A stretch of DNA of 64,000 nt from Streptomyces rishiriensis (GTDB lineage: Bacteria; Actinomycetota; Actinomycetes; Streptomycetales; Streptomycetaceae). How positions within the stretch are numbered: position 1 is the first letter of the stretch; each line of letters starts with the position of its first letter. The DNA is taken from the NCBI RefSeq assembly GCF_030815485.1, contig NZ_JAUSWV010000002.1, positions 4,154,001-4,218,000 on the forward strand, given 5' to 3'. Below are positions 16,011-25,205 of this stretch, one piece after another. The notes beneath the pieces are model-generated. The model was not told the origin of the DNA. It saw nothing but the letters and a program-made list of their open reading frames with translations, and searched no databases. The position numbers were made by a program, and so were the translations under genes.

Positions 16011-18227
16011 TCAGCTGCTCGCCTTCTGCGTCAGGTCGTAGAAGGTGGCCGAACCGACCGTCACCTTCTTGAAGTTGGCCGTGACCCAGGAGGTGATCTG
16101 CGAGGACGTGCCGTCGCTGCCGCCGCTCATGCCGCCGCCGGAGCCACCGCTGATGAAGTAGTGGATCCTGCCGTCGGTCACGTACTGCTTGAACTGCGCC
16201 AGCGTCGGGGACGGGTCGGTGCCGTTGAAGCCGCCGATCGCCATCACCGCGTCACCCGTGGCGAGCTGGTAGCTCGCGGCGTTCTGGGCGCCGATCGCGG
16301 CCGCCGCCCAGGTGTACTCGCCGGAGTCGGCCTCCAGCAGCTTCTTGGCCTCGTCGGTGACCGAGGCGCCGTTGAGCAGACCGCCGACACCGCCACCGCC
16401 GCCCATGCCGCCGCCGTCGCCGGTCTGACCGCCGGGACCGCCCTGCTGGTTCTGACCCTGGCCCTGCGTGCCGCCGTTGCCGTTCTGCTGGTTCTGGCCG
16501 GGCATGCCCCCGCCGGGGAAGCCGCCGGTGCCGCCGCCCTGCTGGTTCTGGCCCTGGCCCTGGTTCTGGGTGTTGCCGTTCTGGTTCTGGCCACCGCCGA
16601 ACCCGCCTCGGCCACCGCCACCGCCGCCACCCGGGCCGCCGCCGCCCATCATGCTCGCGCCGGACGGACCGGCGGTCACGATGGAACCGGTGTGGCCCTC
16701 CTGGAGCGTGCTGACGGTGTACGCCGTCGGTCCGGCCAGCGCAGCCACCAGGCCCACCGAGGCCGCCGCGAGGGCGAGCCGGCGGTTGATCCGTCCCGCG
16801 AAGGTCAGGCCGAGCGCGGCGGTCAGACCGCCGATCAGCACCAGCCACTTCAGCCAGGGAAGGTAGTCGGAGGTGCGGCCGAGCAGGACGTACGACCAGG
16901 ACGCCGCCGCGACGACCGAGGCCGCGAGGGTGATCGACACCCACAGCTCGGACCGCTTCTCCCACAGCAGACCCGCGCCCATGCCGATCACGGCCGCCAT
17001 GTACGGAGCGAGGGCCACCGTGTAGTACTGGTGGAAGATGCCCGCCATGTAGCTGAAGACGACCGTGGTGATCAGCAGCGAGCCGCCCCACACCAGGAAC
17101 AGGCCGCGGGTCGTCGACGTCCGCTTCAGCTTCCGGGTGGCCACCAGACCGCCGGCCAGCAGGACCAGCGCGGCCGGCAGCAGCCAGGAGATCTGGCCGC
17201 CGATCTCGGAGTTGAACATCCGGTCCCAGCCGGTCTCGCCCCACTGGCCGGTGCCTCCGCCGCCACCGCCACCGCCGACGCTGCCGGTCTCCTCGCCGTT
17301 CAGGCGGCCGAGACCGTTGTAGCCGAAGGTCAGCTCCAGGAAGGAGTTGTTCTGCGAGCCGCCGATGTACGGGCGGGAGGAGGCCGGCCACAGCTCGACG
17401 ATCGCCACCCACCAGCCGCCGGACACGATCAGCGCGCCGGTGGCGACGGCCAGCTGGCCGAACCGCTTCTTCAGGCCCACCGGCGCGCACACCGCGTACA
17501 CGATCGCCAGCGGCGGCAGGATCAGGAAGGCCTGGAGGGTCTTGGCGAGGAACGCGAAACCGATCGCGACGCCGGCCCACACCAGCCACTTCGTACGGCC
17601 GTCCTCCAGCGCGCGGGCCACCATGTAGCAGGCCACGGCCATCAGCAGGGCCAGCATCGCGTCCGGGTTGTTGAACCGGAACATCAGCGCGGCGACCGGC
17701 GTCAGCGCCAGCACGGCGCCCGCGATCAGACCGGCCCCGGCACTGAACCGGCGGCGCACCGAGGCGTACACGACGGCGACCGTGCCGACGCCCATCAGCA
17801 CCTCGGGGACGAGGATCGCCCACGAGTTCAGGCCGAAGAGCCTGACCGACAGCGCCATCGGCCACAGTGCGGCCGGGGGCTTGTCGACGGTGATGGCGTT
17901 GCCCGCGTCCAGCGAGCCGAAGAACAGGGCCTTCCAGCTCTGGCTGCCGGCCTGGACGGCCGCGGAGTAGAAGGAGTTGGCGTAGCCGGAGGCGCTCAGG
18001 TCGTACAGGTAGAGCAGGAGGGTGGCGGCCAGCAGGGCGAGGAAGGCCGGGCGCGCCCAGCGGGGGTCCTCGGGGCGTCCGCGCCACAGTCTGCGGTGCA
18101 GGGGCTGCTTCGGCTCACCCGACCCGGGGGCCGGGACGGCGGTCTCCCGGGCGTCGGGATCCGCGCCGGCCGGCGCCGTGGCAGGCGGCGGATCCCAGGC
18201 GGTCGTCTGATCGAGGTCGGTGGTCAT
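16011..18227 (-). CDS. GT39/ArnT-like membrane glycosyltransferase
   Basis: 738 residues, the last gene of a four-gene operon; its ATG overlaps the GT2 stop by 4 bases. After a cytosolic N-terminus (about 55) a PMT_2-type membrane domain runs to about residue 500 with roughly 11-13 helices. The first outer loop contains GNAITVDKPPAALW, the acidic site typical of PMT/ArnT enzymes that use polyprenyl-phosphate sugars. A striking Gly/Gln/Asn-rich low-complexity stretch (about 525-620) follows, then a soluble C-terminal domain ending with YFISGGSGGG. It likely transfers sugars to an envelope acceptor from a lipid donor made by the neighbouring GT2; substrate unknown. Confidence 0.9.
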   Translation of the reverse strand: MTTDLDQTTAWDPPPATAPAGADPDARETAVPAPGSGEPKQPLHRRLWRGRPEDPRWARPAFLALLAATLLLYLYDLSASGYANSFYSAAVQAGSQSWKALFFGSLDAGNAITVDKPPAALWPMALSVRLFGLNSWAILVPEVLMGVGTVAVVYASVRRRFSAGAGLIAGAVLALTPVAALMFRFNNPDAMLALLMAVACYMVARALEDGRTKWLVWAGVAIGFAFLAKTLQAFLILPPLAIVYAVCAPVGLKKRFGQLAVATGALIVSGGWWVAIVELWPASSRPYIGGSQNNSFLELTFGYNGLGRLNGEETGSVGGGGGGGGTGQWGETGWDRMFNSEIGGQISWLLPAALVLLAGGLVATRKLKRTSTTRGLFLVWGGSLLITTVVFSYMAGIFHQYYTVALAPYMAAVIGMGAGLLWEKRSELWVSITLAASVVAAASWSYVLLGRTSDYLPWLKWLVLIGGLTAALGLTFAGRINRRLALAAASVGLVAALAGPTAYTVSTLQEGHTGSIVTAGPSGASMMGGGGPGGGGGGGRGGFGGGQNQNGNTQNQGQGQNQQGGGTGGFPGGGMPGQNQQNGNGGTQGQGQNQQGGPGGQTGDGGGMGGGGGVGGLLNGASVTDEAKKLLEADSGEYTWAAAAIGAQNAASYQLATGDAVMAIGGFNGTDPSPTLAQFKQYVTDGRIHYFISGGSGGGMSGGSDGTSSQITSWVTANFKKVTVGSATFYDLTQKASS

Positions 18228-19786
18228 CGGGCGTCCCCCGGGTCGGTGTCATGGGGGCGGCGCACCGGCAGCATCTGCATGGTGGCGTCCCTCCAGGTGC
18301 CGTCCGCGGCTTCGCCGGCGCGGAACTGAGCGGTCGTGTCGTGGTCGTGCGGGTGCAGGATGTGCCGCTGCGGCAGCGGCGCGGACGGGCCGCCGGCCTG
18401 CGGAGCGCCGGTCGGGTACACCGGTGGGGAGGCATGGGGGAGGGATGCGCCGGGGGCCGGCGCCGAGGCCCGGGGGGCGGATGCGCCGGGGGCCGCCGCG
18501 GAGGCGCGGGGGGCGGCCGGCACGCCGTTCGCCGGCTCGTCGCCCTCGCGCCGGTCGGAGAACACCCAGACGCGGAAGAGCAGGAAGCGCAGCACGGTCG
18601 CCGCGAGGTTGGCGGCGATGAGCACGGCCAGCTCGGTGGAGTGCGCGGGGCTGGAGGTCGCCGTGTTCAGGGCGAAGAGCGAGCCGCTGGTCAGCGCGAG
18701 TCCGATGCCGAAGACGACGAGGCCCTGGGCCTGGTGCTTGACGGCCCCGCCCCGGCCGCGCACCCCGAAGGTGAGCCGGCGGTTGGCGGCGGTGTTGGCG
18801 ACGGCCGACACCAGCAGCGCCAGCGCGTTGGCGATCTGCGATCCGCCGAACTGCCGGAACACGGTGTAGAGCAGCAGGTAGAAGAGGGTGGAGAGGCCAC
18901 CCACGACACAGAAGCCGACGAGCTGGCGGGCCAGGCCCTTGGGTACGTCCATGATGTCGCGGTCGCGCGGGTCGTCACCGAACGGCCTGGTCAGCCGGTC
19001 CAGGGAGAGCGAACCGGTGGCCAGCGCCCGGCCCACGCGCCATACCCCCTTCAGGTCGTCCGTCGCCGTCTTCACGATGTGCACCGTGGAGTTCGGGTCG
19101 TCGACCCAGTCGACCGGCACCTCGTGGATACGGAGGCCGGCACGTTCGGCGAGCACCAGCATCTCAGTGTCGAAGAACCAGCCGGTGTCTTCCACCAGCG
19201 GGAGCAGAATCTGTGCGACATCACGCCGGATCGCCTTGAACCCGCACTGCGCGTCCGAGAAACGGGCCTGGAGCGAGCCGCGCAGGATGAGGTTGTAGGC
19301 GCGGCTGATGAACTCCCGCTTCGGCCCGCGCACCACACGGGAGCTACGGGCCAGCCGGGAGCCGATCGCCAGGTCCGAGTGGCCGGAGATCAGCGGTGCC
19401 ACCAGCGGCAGCAGCGCGTTGAGGTCGGTGGACAGGTCCACGTCCATGTACGCGAGGATCGGGGCGTCCGAGGCCGACCAGACCGTCCGCAGCGCACGGC
19501 CGCGGCCCTTCTGCTCGAGCCGGAAGCTCTTGACCTCCGGGATGCGCGCCTCCAGCCGCTGCGCCACCACGGGGGTGGTGTCCGTCGACGCGTTGTCCGC
19601 GATCGTGATGCGGAAGGAGTACGGGAACGTACGCGTCAGGTGGTCGTGCAGTCTCTGGACGCACGGCTGGAGGTCCTTCTCCTCGTTGTAGACGGGGATC
19701 ACTACGTCCAGGACAGGCGTACCGGCTGTGGCGGCCGGGAGGTGCTCCCGCGCCGGCAGGGTGCCGGGAGAAGAGTCGGTTCGCAT
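18224..19786 (-). CDS. GT2 polyprenyl-phosphate glycosyltransferase fused to GtrA domain
   Basis: 520 residues from ATG 19786. Residues about 25-260 form a GT-A fold: VVIPVYNEEKDL opens it, YMDVDLSTDL holds the DxD metal site, and the DPM1/DPG-synthase-like region includes DAQCGFKAI. Residues about 315-440 are a four-helix GtrA-like membrane domain. The tail is Ala/Pro/Ser-rich repeats (APGASAPRASAP). The pairing suggests it loads a sugar on polyprenyl phosphate and GtrA helps flip it for the GT39 enzyme. An ATG at 19822 would overlap the kinase gene by 22 bp; 19786 leaves a 14-bp gap and has GAAAG upstream, so the start is uncertain. Confidence 0.9.
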   Translation of the reverse strand: MRTDSSPGTLPAREHLPAATAGTPVLDVVIPVYNEEKDLQPCVQRLHDHLTRTFPYSFRITIADNASTDTTPVVAQRLEARIPEVKSFRLEQKGRGRALRTVWSASDAPILAYMDVDLSTDLNALLPLVAPLISGHSDLAIGSRLARSSRVVRGPKREFISRAYNLILRGSLQARFSDAQCGFKAIRRDVAQILLPLVEDTGWFFDTEMLVLAERAGLRIHEVPVDWVDDPNSTVHIVKTATDDLKGVWRVGRALATGSLSLDRLTRPFGDDPRDRDIMDVPKGLARQLVGFCVVGGLSTLFYLLLYTVFRQFGGSQIANALALLVSAVANTAANRRLTFGVRGRGGAVKHQAQGLVVFGIGLALTSGSLFALNTATSSPAHSTELAVLIAANLAATVLRFLLFRVWVFSDRREGDEPANGVPAAPRASAAAPGASAPRASAPAPGASLPHASPPVYPTGAPQAGGPSAPLPQRHILHPHDHDTTAQFRAGEAADGTWRDATMQMLPVRRPHDTDPGDAR

Positions 19787-19800
19787 GACATCGACTTTCG

Positions 19801-21432
19801 TCAGGCGCCCTGTTGCACCCATGTGGTGGCACTGTGCTCGACCTGTGAGTCGAGTTGCCAGTTCGTTTCGGGGGAGGGCTGGGGAACGGCGGGGGCAAGG
19901 GCCGGCAGATGCACGGTGAAGACCGTCTGTCCGGGCACGCTGTCCACCGTGACGGCGCCGCCGTGCGCGGTCGCCACGGCCTGCACGATGGCGAGGCCGA
20001 GACCGGTCGAACCGGTGGTACGGGAGCGCGCCGAGTCACCGCGGGCGAACCGTTCGAAGACGTGCGGGAGCAGATCGGCCGGGATGCCCTGACCGTTGTC
20101 CTGGACGTCCACGCAGAGCCACGGCCCGCGGCGCTGCACGCGTGCGGTGACGGTCGTACCGGGCGCGGTGTGCGTCCGGGCGTTGGCGAGCAGGTTGACG
20201 AGAACCTGTTGAAGGCGTGCCGCGTCGGCGGAGACGAGCGCGGGCTCGTCGGGAAGTTCGAGGCGCCAGACGTGGTCGCGTCCGGCGGCGCGGGCGTCGC
20301 TGATGGTGTCGATGACCAGCGGGACCAGGTCGGTCTGCTCGAACTGCAGGGGGCGGCCCGCGTCGAGCCGGGCGAGCAGGAGCAGGTCCTCGACGAGGAA
20401 GGTCATCCGGCCGGCCTCGGACTCGATGCGCCCGAGGGCGTGCCGGGTGTCGGGTCCGACCTCTTCCCGGCCGCGCCGGGTCAGCTCGGCGTATCCCCTG
20501 ATGGAGGCGAGCGGCGTACGGAGCTCGTGGCTGGCGTCCGCGACGAACTGACGGACCCGCATCTCGCTCTCCTGGCGGGCGTGCAGCGCGCCGTGTACGT
20601 GGTTCAGCATCCGGTTCAGCGCGGCTCCGACCTGTCCGACCTCGGTGTGCGGGTCGGTCTCGGACTCGGGCACCCGCTCGCTGAGATTGACCTCGCCGGT
20701 GTGCAGGGGGAGTTCGGAGACCCGGGTGGCGGTCGCGGCGACCTTGCGGAGGGGGCGGGTGGCGACACTGACCATGACGGTGCCCGCGAGGGTGGCGGCG
20801 ATGAGGCCCGAGACGGTGAGGCTGATCTCGACCAGGATCAGGGTGCTGATCGTGCCGTCGACGTCGGAGGTGGGGAGCCCGACGTAGTAGGTGCCCTTGT
20901 TGCCGTCGACGTACTGGACGCGGTACGTGCCGAGCCCGGGGATGTCGACGGTGTGCTGCTTACCGTCCTGCGCAACCGAGCCGAGCGCTCTGATCGCGGC
21001 TTCGGAGAGGGGGTCCGCGTTCATCTGCGGGATGTTGTTGTCGTCGTTCTTCTTCTCGCCGACCACGGCGCTGGTGATGGAGCCGTTCTCGACCTTCGCT
21101 GCGAGGGTGCTGCCGCCGGGCTGCGGACCCTGGGTGACGAACTGGTCGATCCGGGTCGTCTGCTGCTGCTCGGGCCCGTCGGTTTTGGCGCTGCTGTCGC
21201 CCTTGCCGCCGGGGCCTCCGACGGGCCCGCCCGAAGCACGCGCGGCGACCTCCTTCAGGGCGCCGTTCAGCTGCCCGTACAGGTGATCCCGCAGCACCAG
21301 AGTGGTCACCGCGCCGATCACCGCGCAGACGACGGCGATCAGGGTCACGGACACGACGACGAGCCGCGTCCGCAGGGTGCGCGGCTGTCCCGCTCGTCTC
21401 TTCTGCGCACGCGGCCGTCGTCGCCCGCTCAT
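19801..21432 (-). CDS. HAMP sensor histidine kinase
   Basis: 543 residues. Helix 1 at about 25-48 and helix 2 at about 195-218 flank an extracytoplasmic sensor of about 145 residues with a PEQQQTTRIDQF segment. HAMP follows, then the phosphoacceptor motif ASHELRTPLASIRGYAEL with the catalytic His, the N box VLVNLLANARTH, and G boxes DNGQGIP and GSTGLGLAI. All catalytic residues are present. Its start overlaps the response regulator stop by four bases, and it leads directly into the glycosyltransferase genes, so envelope glycan modification is the likely output. Confidence 0.95.
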   Translation of the reverse strand: MSGRRRPRAQKRRAGQPRTLRTRLVVVSVTLIAVVCAVIGAVTTLVLRDHLYGQLNGALKEVAARASGGPVGGPGGKGDSSAKTDGPEQQQTTRIDQFVTQGPQPGGSTLAAKVENGSITSAVVGEKKNDDNNIPQMNADPLSEAAIRALGSVAQDGKQHTVDIPGLGTYRVQYVDGNKGTYYVGLPTSDVDGTISTLILVEISLTVSGLIAATLAGTVMVSVATRPLRKVAATATRVSELPLHTGEVNLSERVPESETDPHTEVGQVGAALNRMLNHVHGALHARQESEMRVRQFVADASHELRTPLASIRGYAELTRRGREEVGPDTRHALGRIESEAGRMTFLVEDLLLLARLDAGRPLQFEQTDLVPLVIDTISDARAAGRDHVWRLELPDEPALVSADAARLQQVLVNLLANARTHTAPGTTVTARVQRRGPWLCVDVQDNGQGIPADLLPHVFERFARGDSARSRTTGSTGLGLAIVQAVATAHGGAVTVDSVPGQTVFTVHLPALAPAVPQPSPETNWQLDSQVEHSATTWVQQGA

Positions 21433-22169
21433 GACACGGCGGGCTTGATCAGGTACCCGGCGCCGCGCCGGGTGTGGATCATCGGTTCGCGTCCCGCGTC
21501 GATCTTCCGCCGCAGGTAGGAGATGTACAGCTCGACGACGTTGGCCTGACCGCCGAAGTCGTACGACCAGACGCGGTCGAGTATCTGGGCCTTGCTGAGC
21601 ACGCGCCGCGGGTTGCGCATGAGGAAGCGCAGCAGCTCGAACTCGGTGGCGGTCAGGTGGATGTTGTCCCCGGCCCGCGACACCTCGTGGCTGTCCTCGT
21701 CGAGGGTGAGGTCGCCGACGACGAGCACCGAGTCGGAGCGCCGGTCGGCGGCGCCGGAGCGCCGGATGAGCCCACGCAGCCGCGCCACGACCTCCTCGAG
21801 GCTGAACGGCTTGGTGACGTAGTCGTCGCCGCCGGCGGTGAGGCCGGCGATCCGGTCCTCGACCGCGTCCTTCGCCGTCAGGAACAGCACCGGCACCTCG
21901 GGCAACTCACGACGCAGCCGCCCCAGGACGGTCAGCCCGTCCATGTCGGGGAGCATCATGTCGAGGACGACGGCGTCGGGACGGAACTCCCGCGCGGTCT
22001 GGATGGCACCCGTGCCGTCTCCCGCGCTCCGGATCTGCCATCCCTCGTAGCGCAGGGCCATGGACAGCAGTTCGGTGATCGACAGCTCGTCGTCCACCAC
22101 AAGCACTCGGACGGGGCTCCCGTCCGGCCTCAGCAGTTCGGTGCGCCCCTGGGGCGAGGTCGTGGTCAT
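21429..22169 (-). CDS. OmpR/PhoB-type response regulator
   Basis: 246 residues from ATG 22169, with AAGGTG 6 bases upstream. Receiver domain: RVLVVDDELSITELLSMAL (acidic pair), VVLDMMLPDMDGL (phosphoacceptor Asp), FLTAKD and TKPFSLEE (switch Thr and Lys). A winged-helix DNA-binding domain follows, with LTATEFELLRFLMRNPRRVLS-type features and VVELYISYLRRKID as the recognition helix. First gene of the RR-HK-GT2-GT39 operon; likely autoregulates through the repeats just upstream. The frame extends to 22244 but without a start-supporting ribosome site. Confidence 0.95.
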   Translation of the reverse strand: MTTTSPQGRTELLRPDGSPVRVLVVDDELSITELLSMALRYEGWQIRSAGDGTGAIQTAREFRPDAVVLDMMLPDMDGLTVLGRLRRELPEVPVLFLTAKDAVEDRIAGLTAGGDDYVTKPFSLEEVVARLRGLIRRSGAADRRSDSVLVVGDLTLDEDSHEVSRAGDNIHLTATEFELLRFLMRNPRRVLSKAQILDRVWSYDFGGQANVVELYISYLRRKIDAGREPMIHTRRGAGYLIKPAVS

Positions 22170-22190
22170 GGTGAACACCTTGACCGGGTC

Positions 22191-22252
22191 CCCTGAGAGC
22201 ACTCTTTCACTAATCTGTGATTTCCCTGAGAAACGCACAGGCACCTCTCAGG
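22191..22252. promoter_or_regulatory. CCCTGAGA repeats upstream of the response regulator
   Basis: CCCTGAGA occurs at 22191-22198 and 22224-22231 (33 bp apart, about three helical turns) and the inverse CCTCTCAGG begins at 22244. Direct repeats in the promoter of an OmpR-type operon suggest the response regulator's own sites. Confidence 0.45.
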
Positions 22253-22325
22253 CAACACCTGGGAACCGTTTGCTCCGCATCGACCGCCGGGGGCGGTATG
22301 CCCGGTACGGCATGCTGTGCGGCCC

Positions 22326-22700
22326 TCAGGACGTGTGTTCCGTGAGGATCGCCTGGGGGGTCCGCTCATACCCGTGGCTGTGTTCCACCTTGGCGATGTG
22401 CAAGCAGTACCGCTCGTACCAGTGCGCACGTCCGTACTCCTTGGCCATCCGGTGCTCGGGCTGCATCCGCCACTGCTCGATCGCGTCCAGATCGCGGAAG
22501 TACGCGACGGTGATCGCGAGTCCGCCCGGGGTGCGCGCCGAGTCCTCGCCCAGGAACCCCGGGACGTCCTTGACCAGCTCGCCCAGCCGCTCGGCGGTCC
22601 CGCCGTACCCCGCGTCCCCCTCGGTGCGCAGGGAGGTGAAGACCACGGCGTAGTAGGGGGGTTGAAAGGCGGCAACAGGTGCTACGCGCTGTTCGCTCAT
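22326..22700 (-). CDS. ABM-type (antibiotic biosynthesis monooxygenase-like) protein
   Basis: 124 residues from ATG 22700 (MSEQRVAPVAAFQPPYYAVV). The ferredoxin-like fold of the ABM superfamily is seen in YYAVVFTSLR, GFLGEDSARTPGGLAITVAYF and IEQWRMQPEHRMAKEYGRAHWYERY, the last being the typical heme/substrate-side helix. Members oxidise polyketides or simply act as dimeric small-molecule enzymes; no particular substrate can be inferred. Stands alone, divergent from the response-regulator operon's upstream region in spacing but codirectional with it. Confidence 0.85.
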   Translation of the reverse strand: MSEQRVAPVAAFQPPYYAVVFTSLRTEGDAGYGGTAERLGELVKDVPGFLGEDSARTPGGLAITVAYFRDLDAIEQWRMQPEHRMAKEYGRAHWYERYCLHIAKVEHSHGYERTPQAILTEHTS

Positions 22701-22809
22701 GTCACCCACGATCGACCGGGCGCACCGCCCCGGTCCAGCCTCCTTGCCTAAAGGGATCCTTCCGGGATCCAACTCTTTGCCCGGCGCGTCGCGGGTGCGC
22801 GCGTGCCTC

Positions 22810-23685
22810 TCAGAACAGCCCGTCCTGACGATGGTCCGCCCCGGCCTCGAAGTGCCGTACCGGGAAGCCGGGTTCACCGCCCACCACCGGCATCAGCGGC
22901 CACCCCCGTATCAACCGCGTGTCGAGCACGACCACTCCGCCCGGGGCGGCGAGATGCAGATCGGGCCCGGCTGCCGCCACGAGTTCACCGTCCAGCGCTC
23001 CCCCGGGGACGAGTTCGCCCACCTCTCCGACCGCCGCCGGTGCTCCGGCCAGCCCGAACGCCCGCACATGATCGACCGGTCGGAAGGGCGCGCGCTCCAA
23101 CGACTCCGGCCAGCCGCCCAGTTCCACGGCCCGCGCGTACACCGCGCCGATCTCCTCGGCCCGTTCCCCCTCCGTCTCCGGCAGCGCCGCCCGTACCGCG
23201 CGCTTCTGGGCGTAGGGAATGCGGTCCGGCACCCGCAGAGCGGCCCGCAGCAACTCCTCCGTGCGCCTGGCGGCCATCAGGGGCCCTGCGCCGAGCCAGC
23301 TGAAGCAGACGGCCCCCTGCTCCAGCAACCGCGCCGGGCCCCGCTCGACCGCCGTGATCCCGACCTTGACCAGACCGGGCCCGAACCACGCGAGATACAC
23401 GCGGTACGGCCGCGGGTCGTCGGCGACCCGGTCCGCGGCCACCGAGTGCGCCCGGTCCAGCCGCGCGCACTCCTCGCACCGCCCGCCCGCGCTCCTCCCC
23501 GGCACGACCACCCGCCGGGGACACGCGTGCCCACGAGCCCCGGCACACTCCCGCACAGCTCCCTCCACCACGGCGAAGGAGACCCGCTTCCCCCAGGACA
23601 GCGGGCTACGACGCCCTCCGTCCCACCTCAGCTCCGGCCCCTCCGCCGACCACCGCAACCCCGCGCACTTCCATGCCTGTGCCAT
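22810..23685 (-). CDS. DUF2797 family protein
   Basis: 291 residues from ATG 23685 (MAQAWKCAGLRW). Cys residues near 47, 54, 68 and 71 (CAGARGHACP then CEECARLDRAHSVAADRVADDPRPY shortened to its ends: CEEC and RAHS) could bind zinc. YLAWFGPGLVKVGITAVERG is the conserved core that resembles a GIY-YIG nuclease-like KVGI motif, a feature of DUF2797. No catalytic function is established. The longer frame to 23859 has no ribosome site. Soluble, cytosolic. Confidence 0.8.
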   Translation of the reverse strand: MAQAWKCAGLRWSAEGPELRWDGGRRSPLSWGKRVSFAVVEGAVRECAGARGHACPRRVVVPGRSAGGRCEECARLDRAHSVAADRVADDPRPYRVYLAWFGPGLVKVGITAVERGPARLLEQGAVCFSWLGAGPLMAARRTEELLRAALRVPDRIPYAQKRAVRAALPETEGERAEEIGAVYARAVELGGWPESLERAPFRPVDHVRAFGLAGAPAAVGEVGELVPGGALDGELVAAAGPDLHLAAPGGVVVLDTRLIRGWPLMPVVGGEPGFPVRHFEAGADHRQDGLF

Positions 23686-23857
23686 CACCCACCACGGTAG
23701 GCCCAGGCACTGACACCACGGCCGGGACCCTGGACGCACGCCCCGCGAGCCGGCATCCGACACACCCCGGATGACCGCCCCGGGCCCACGGGTCCCGGAC
23801 CCGCATCCCCCACTCCGACCTCGGCCGAACCCCCGGCGGCTTCCCCCACCCGGCGAC

Positions 23858-24040
23858 ATGCAGCCCCCAGGTGACCAGCGCCGCCAGACAGTCGCCCGCG
23901 TCCACGCCCTCTACGAGCCGTACTACGCCCGTCTCAACGCCCTCTTCGCGGACTACTCCCCCAAGGAGACCGCCGTCCTGACGGACTGGTTCACCCGTGC
24001 CACCACCCTCGCCCACACCTACCGGGAGGAACTCCGCCTG
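23858..24040 (+). pseudogene. C-terminal fragment of a MarR-type regulator
   Basis: The frame from ATG 23858 reads GDQRRQTVARVHALYEPYY, then LNALFADYSPKETAVLTDWF and a final helix with TYREELR. This matches the dimerisation end of MarR/winged-helix regulators, but the DNA-binding part is missing and the frame runs on without the expected stop; a TGA lies in the next frame at about 24040. I infer a decayed gene. The upstream 170 bp show no trace of the missing domain. Confidence 0.4.
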
Positions 24041-24093
24041 GAGGCGACTGATTGCGGTTGCCGCCCTTCTCCGCCGTACAGCAGGATCGAACG

Positions 24094-24402
24094 ATGTCCC
24101 GATCAGCAGGCGCACACACGGCCGACCCGTGCCCCCGGTGCTTCGTCGAGGCGGTCCGCCACGGCAGCCCGTCGACCCTCGCGGGACGCGATGTGGTCCG
24201 CTACGGCTGCGATCACTGTGCCCACACATGGACCCGCCCCGTCGAGGACGACCTCGAGGTCCACGACGTCGTCAGGGTCGACCTCCCCGAGGCCACGCTC
24301 TACGGAACCGCCTGCCAGGTGGAACCCGACCGCGTCCAGGTACGCGGCACGGGGGGCGCGTGGCTGCTGTGGGTCGAGCGCTGGAGAGTCATCGTCTACT
24401 GA
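24094..24402 (+). CDS. Small zinc-ribbon-like hypothetical protein
   Basis: 102 residues from ATG 24094 (MSRSAGAHTADPCPRC). Two CxxC pairs, CPRC (about 13-16) and CDHC (about 39-42), form a likely zinc ribbon; the C-terminal half (HDVVRVDLPEATLYGT) looks like a small beta barrel ending WLLWVERWRVIVY. No membrane segment. I do not recognise the family. It overlaps the end of the converging VOC gene by 7 bases. The longer frame from 24052 lacks a ribosome site. Confidence 0.6.
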   Translation: MSRSAGAHTADPCPRCFVEAVRHGSPSTLAGRDVVRYGCDHCAHTWTRPVEDDLEVHDVVRVDLPEATLYGTACQVEPDRVQVRGTGGAWLLWVERWRVIVY

Positions 24403-24767
24403 ACGAGGGTCGTCTTCGGGCGGACCACGCAGAACTCGTTCCCCTCGGGATCGGCCAGCACGGTCCACGACTCGTCGCCGCTCTGCCCGACGTCCGCCCT
24501 GCGAGCGCCGAGCCCGAGGATGCGTTCGATCTCCGCCTCCCGGTCCTCCGCCGCGGACGTCAGATCAAGATGCAGCCGGTTCTTGCCCACCTTGCGATCC
24601 GGCCCCGGCATGAAGCAGATCCCCACCGGAGCCGCCTCGTCCACCCCGATGACCACCTCCCGCTCCCGCTCGGACAGGATCCGCCACCCCAGCACCTCGG
24701 CCCAGAACCGGGCGAGACCGGGCAGATCATGAGCATCGATCACGATGTGATGCAACGAGACGGGCAT
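24396..24767 (-). CDS. VOC/glyoxalase-like protein
   Basis: 123 residues from ATG 24767 (MPVSLHHIVIDAHDLPGLARF). One pair of beta-alpha-beta-beta-beta modules: HHIVIDA supplies the first metal-side His, NRLHLDLT the second, and DPEGNEFCVV the terminal Glu, the usual VOC metal set. Members include glyoxalases, dioxygenases and resistance proteins; the closest general annotation is glyoxalase-like. Frame extends to 25031 without protein character. No clear operon partner. Confidence 0.88.
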   Translation of the reverse strand: MPVSLHHIVIDAHDLPGLARFWAEVLGWRILSEREREVVIGVDEAAPVGICFMPGPDRKVGKNRLHLDLTSAAEDREAEIERILGLGARRADVGQSGDESWTVLADPEGNEFCVVRPKTTLVQ

Positions 24768-25205
24768 GCCGGACAGTCTCCCCTCCCCCCTCACCGACGG
24801 AAAGGGCCCGGGCCGGTCATGTCTCGCCCCTCGCGCCGGGCGCGCTCTCGACGTCCCGCGGACGGCCCAAGCACCTGCGCGGACGGACTCCTGACACCGT
24901 CCGGCCAGGACGCCCTCGATCGCGGCTCTCCCGGCCCAGCAGCGAGGCACCGCCCGCTCCACCTGGTCCGGGGCCGTTGTCAGTGCCGCTTGCCTCTTCC
25001 TCGTCCTCGTCCTCGACGGAGCTGTCGGCACCGCCCCGTGTGCCTCTGCGTGCCGTCGTTGCCGTCGTTGCCGTCAGGACTGCCGTCAAATCCGGACCAG
25101 CCGACTATCCGCGCCCGTCCCAGCCTCAGCAGACCTGGCCCCTGCCGTGGAAGGGCCCCACTACTTGCAGTGGGGCCCTTCGAGATTGTCCAGCTCGGTT
25201 CCGAC
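24768..25205. other. Gene-free intergenic region
   Basis: 438 bp with no supported gene. Contains CTC/GTC-rich short repeats around 24994-25015 and, at its right end, the terminator of the HTTM operon. Confidence 0.5.
25151..25180 (-). terminator. Terminator of the HTTM/DUF5819 operon
   Basis: A perfect 12-bp stem, AAGGGCCCCACT with AGTGGGGCCCTT, around a 6-base loop, 25 bp beyond the HTTM stop on the minus strand. Confidence 0.8.
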
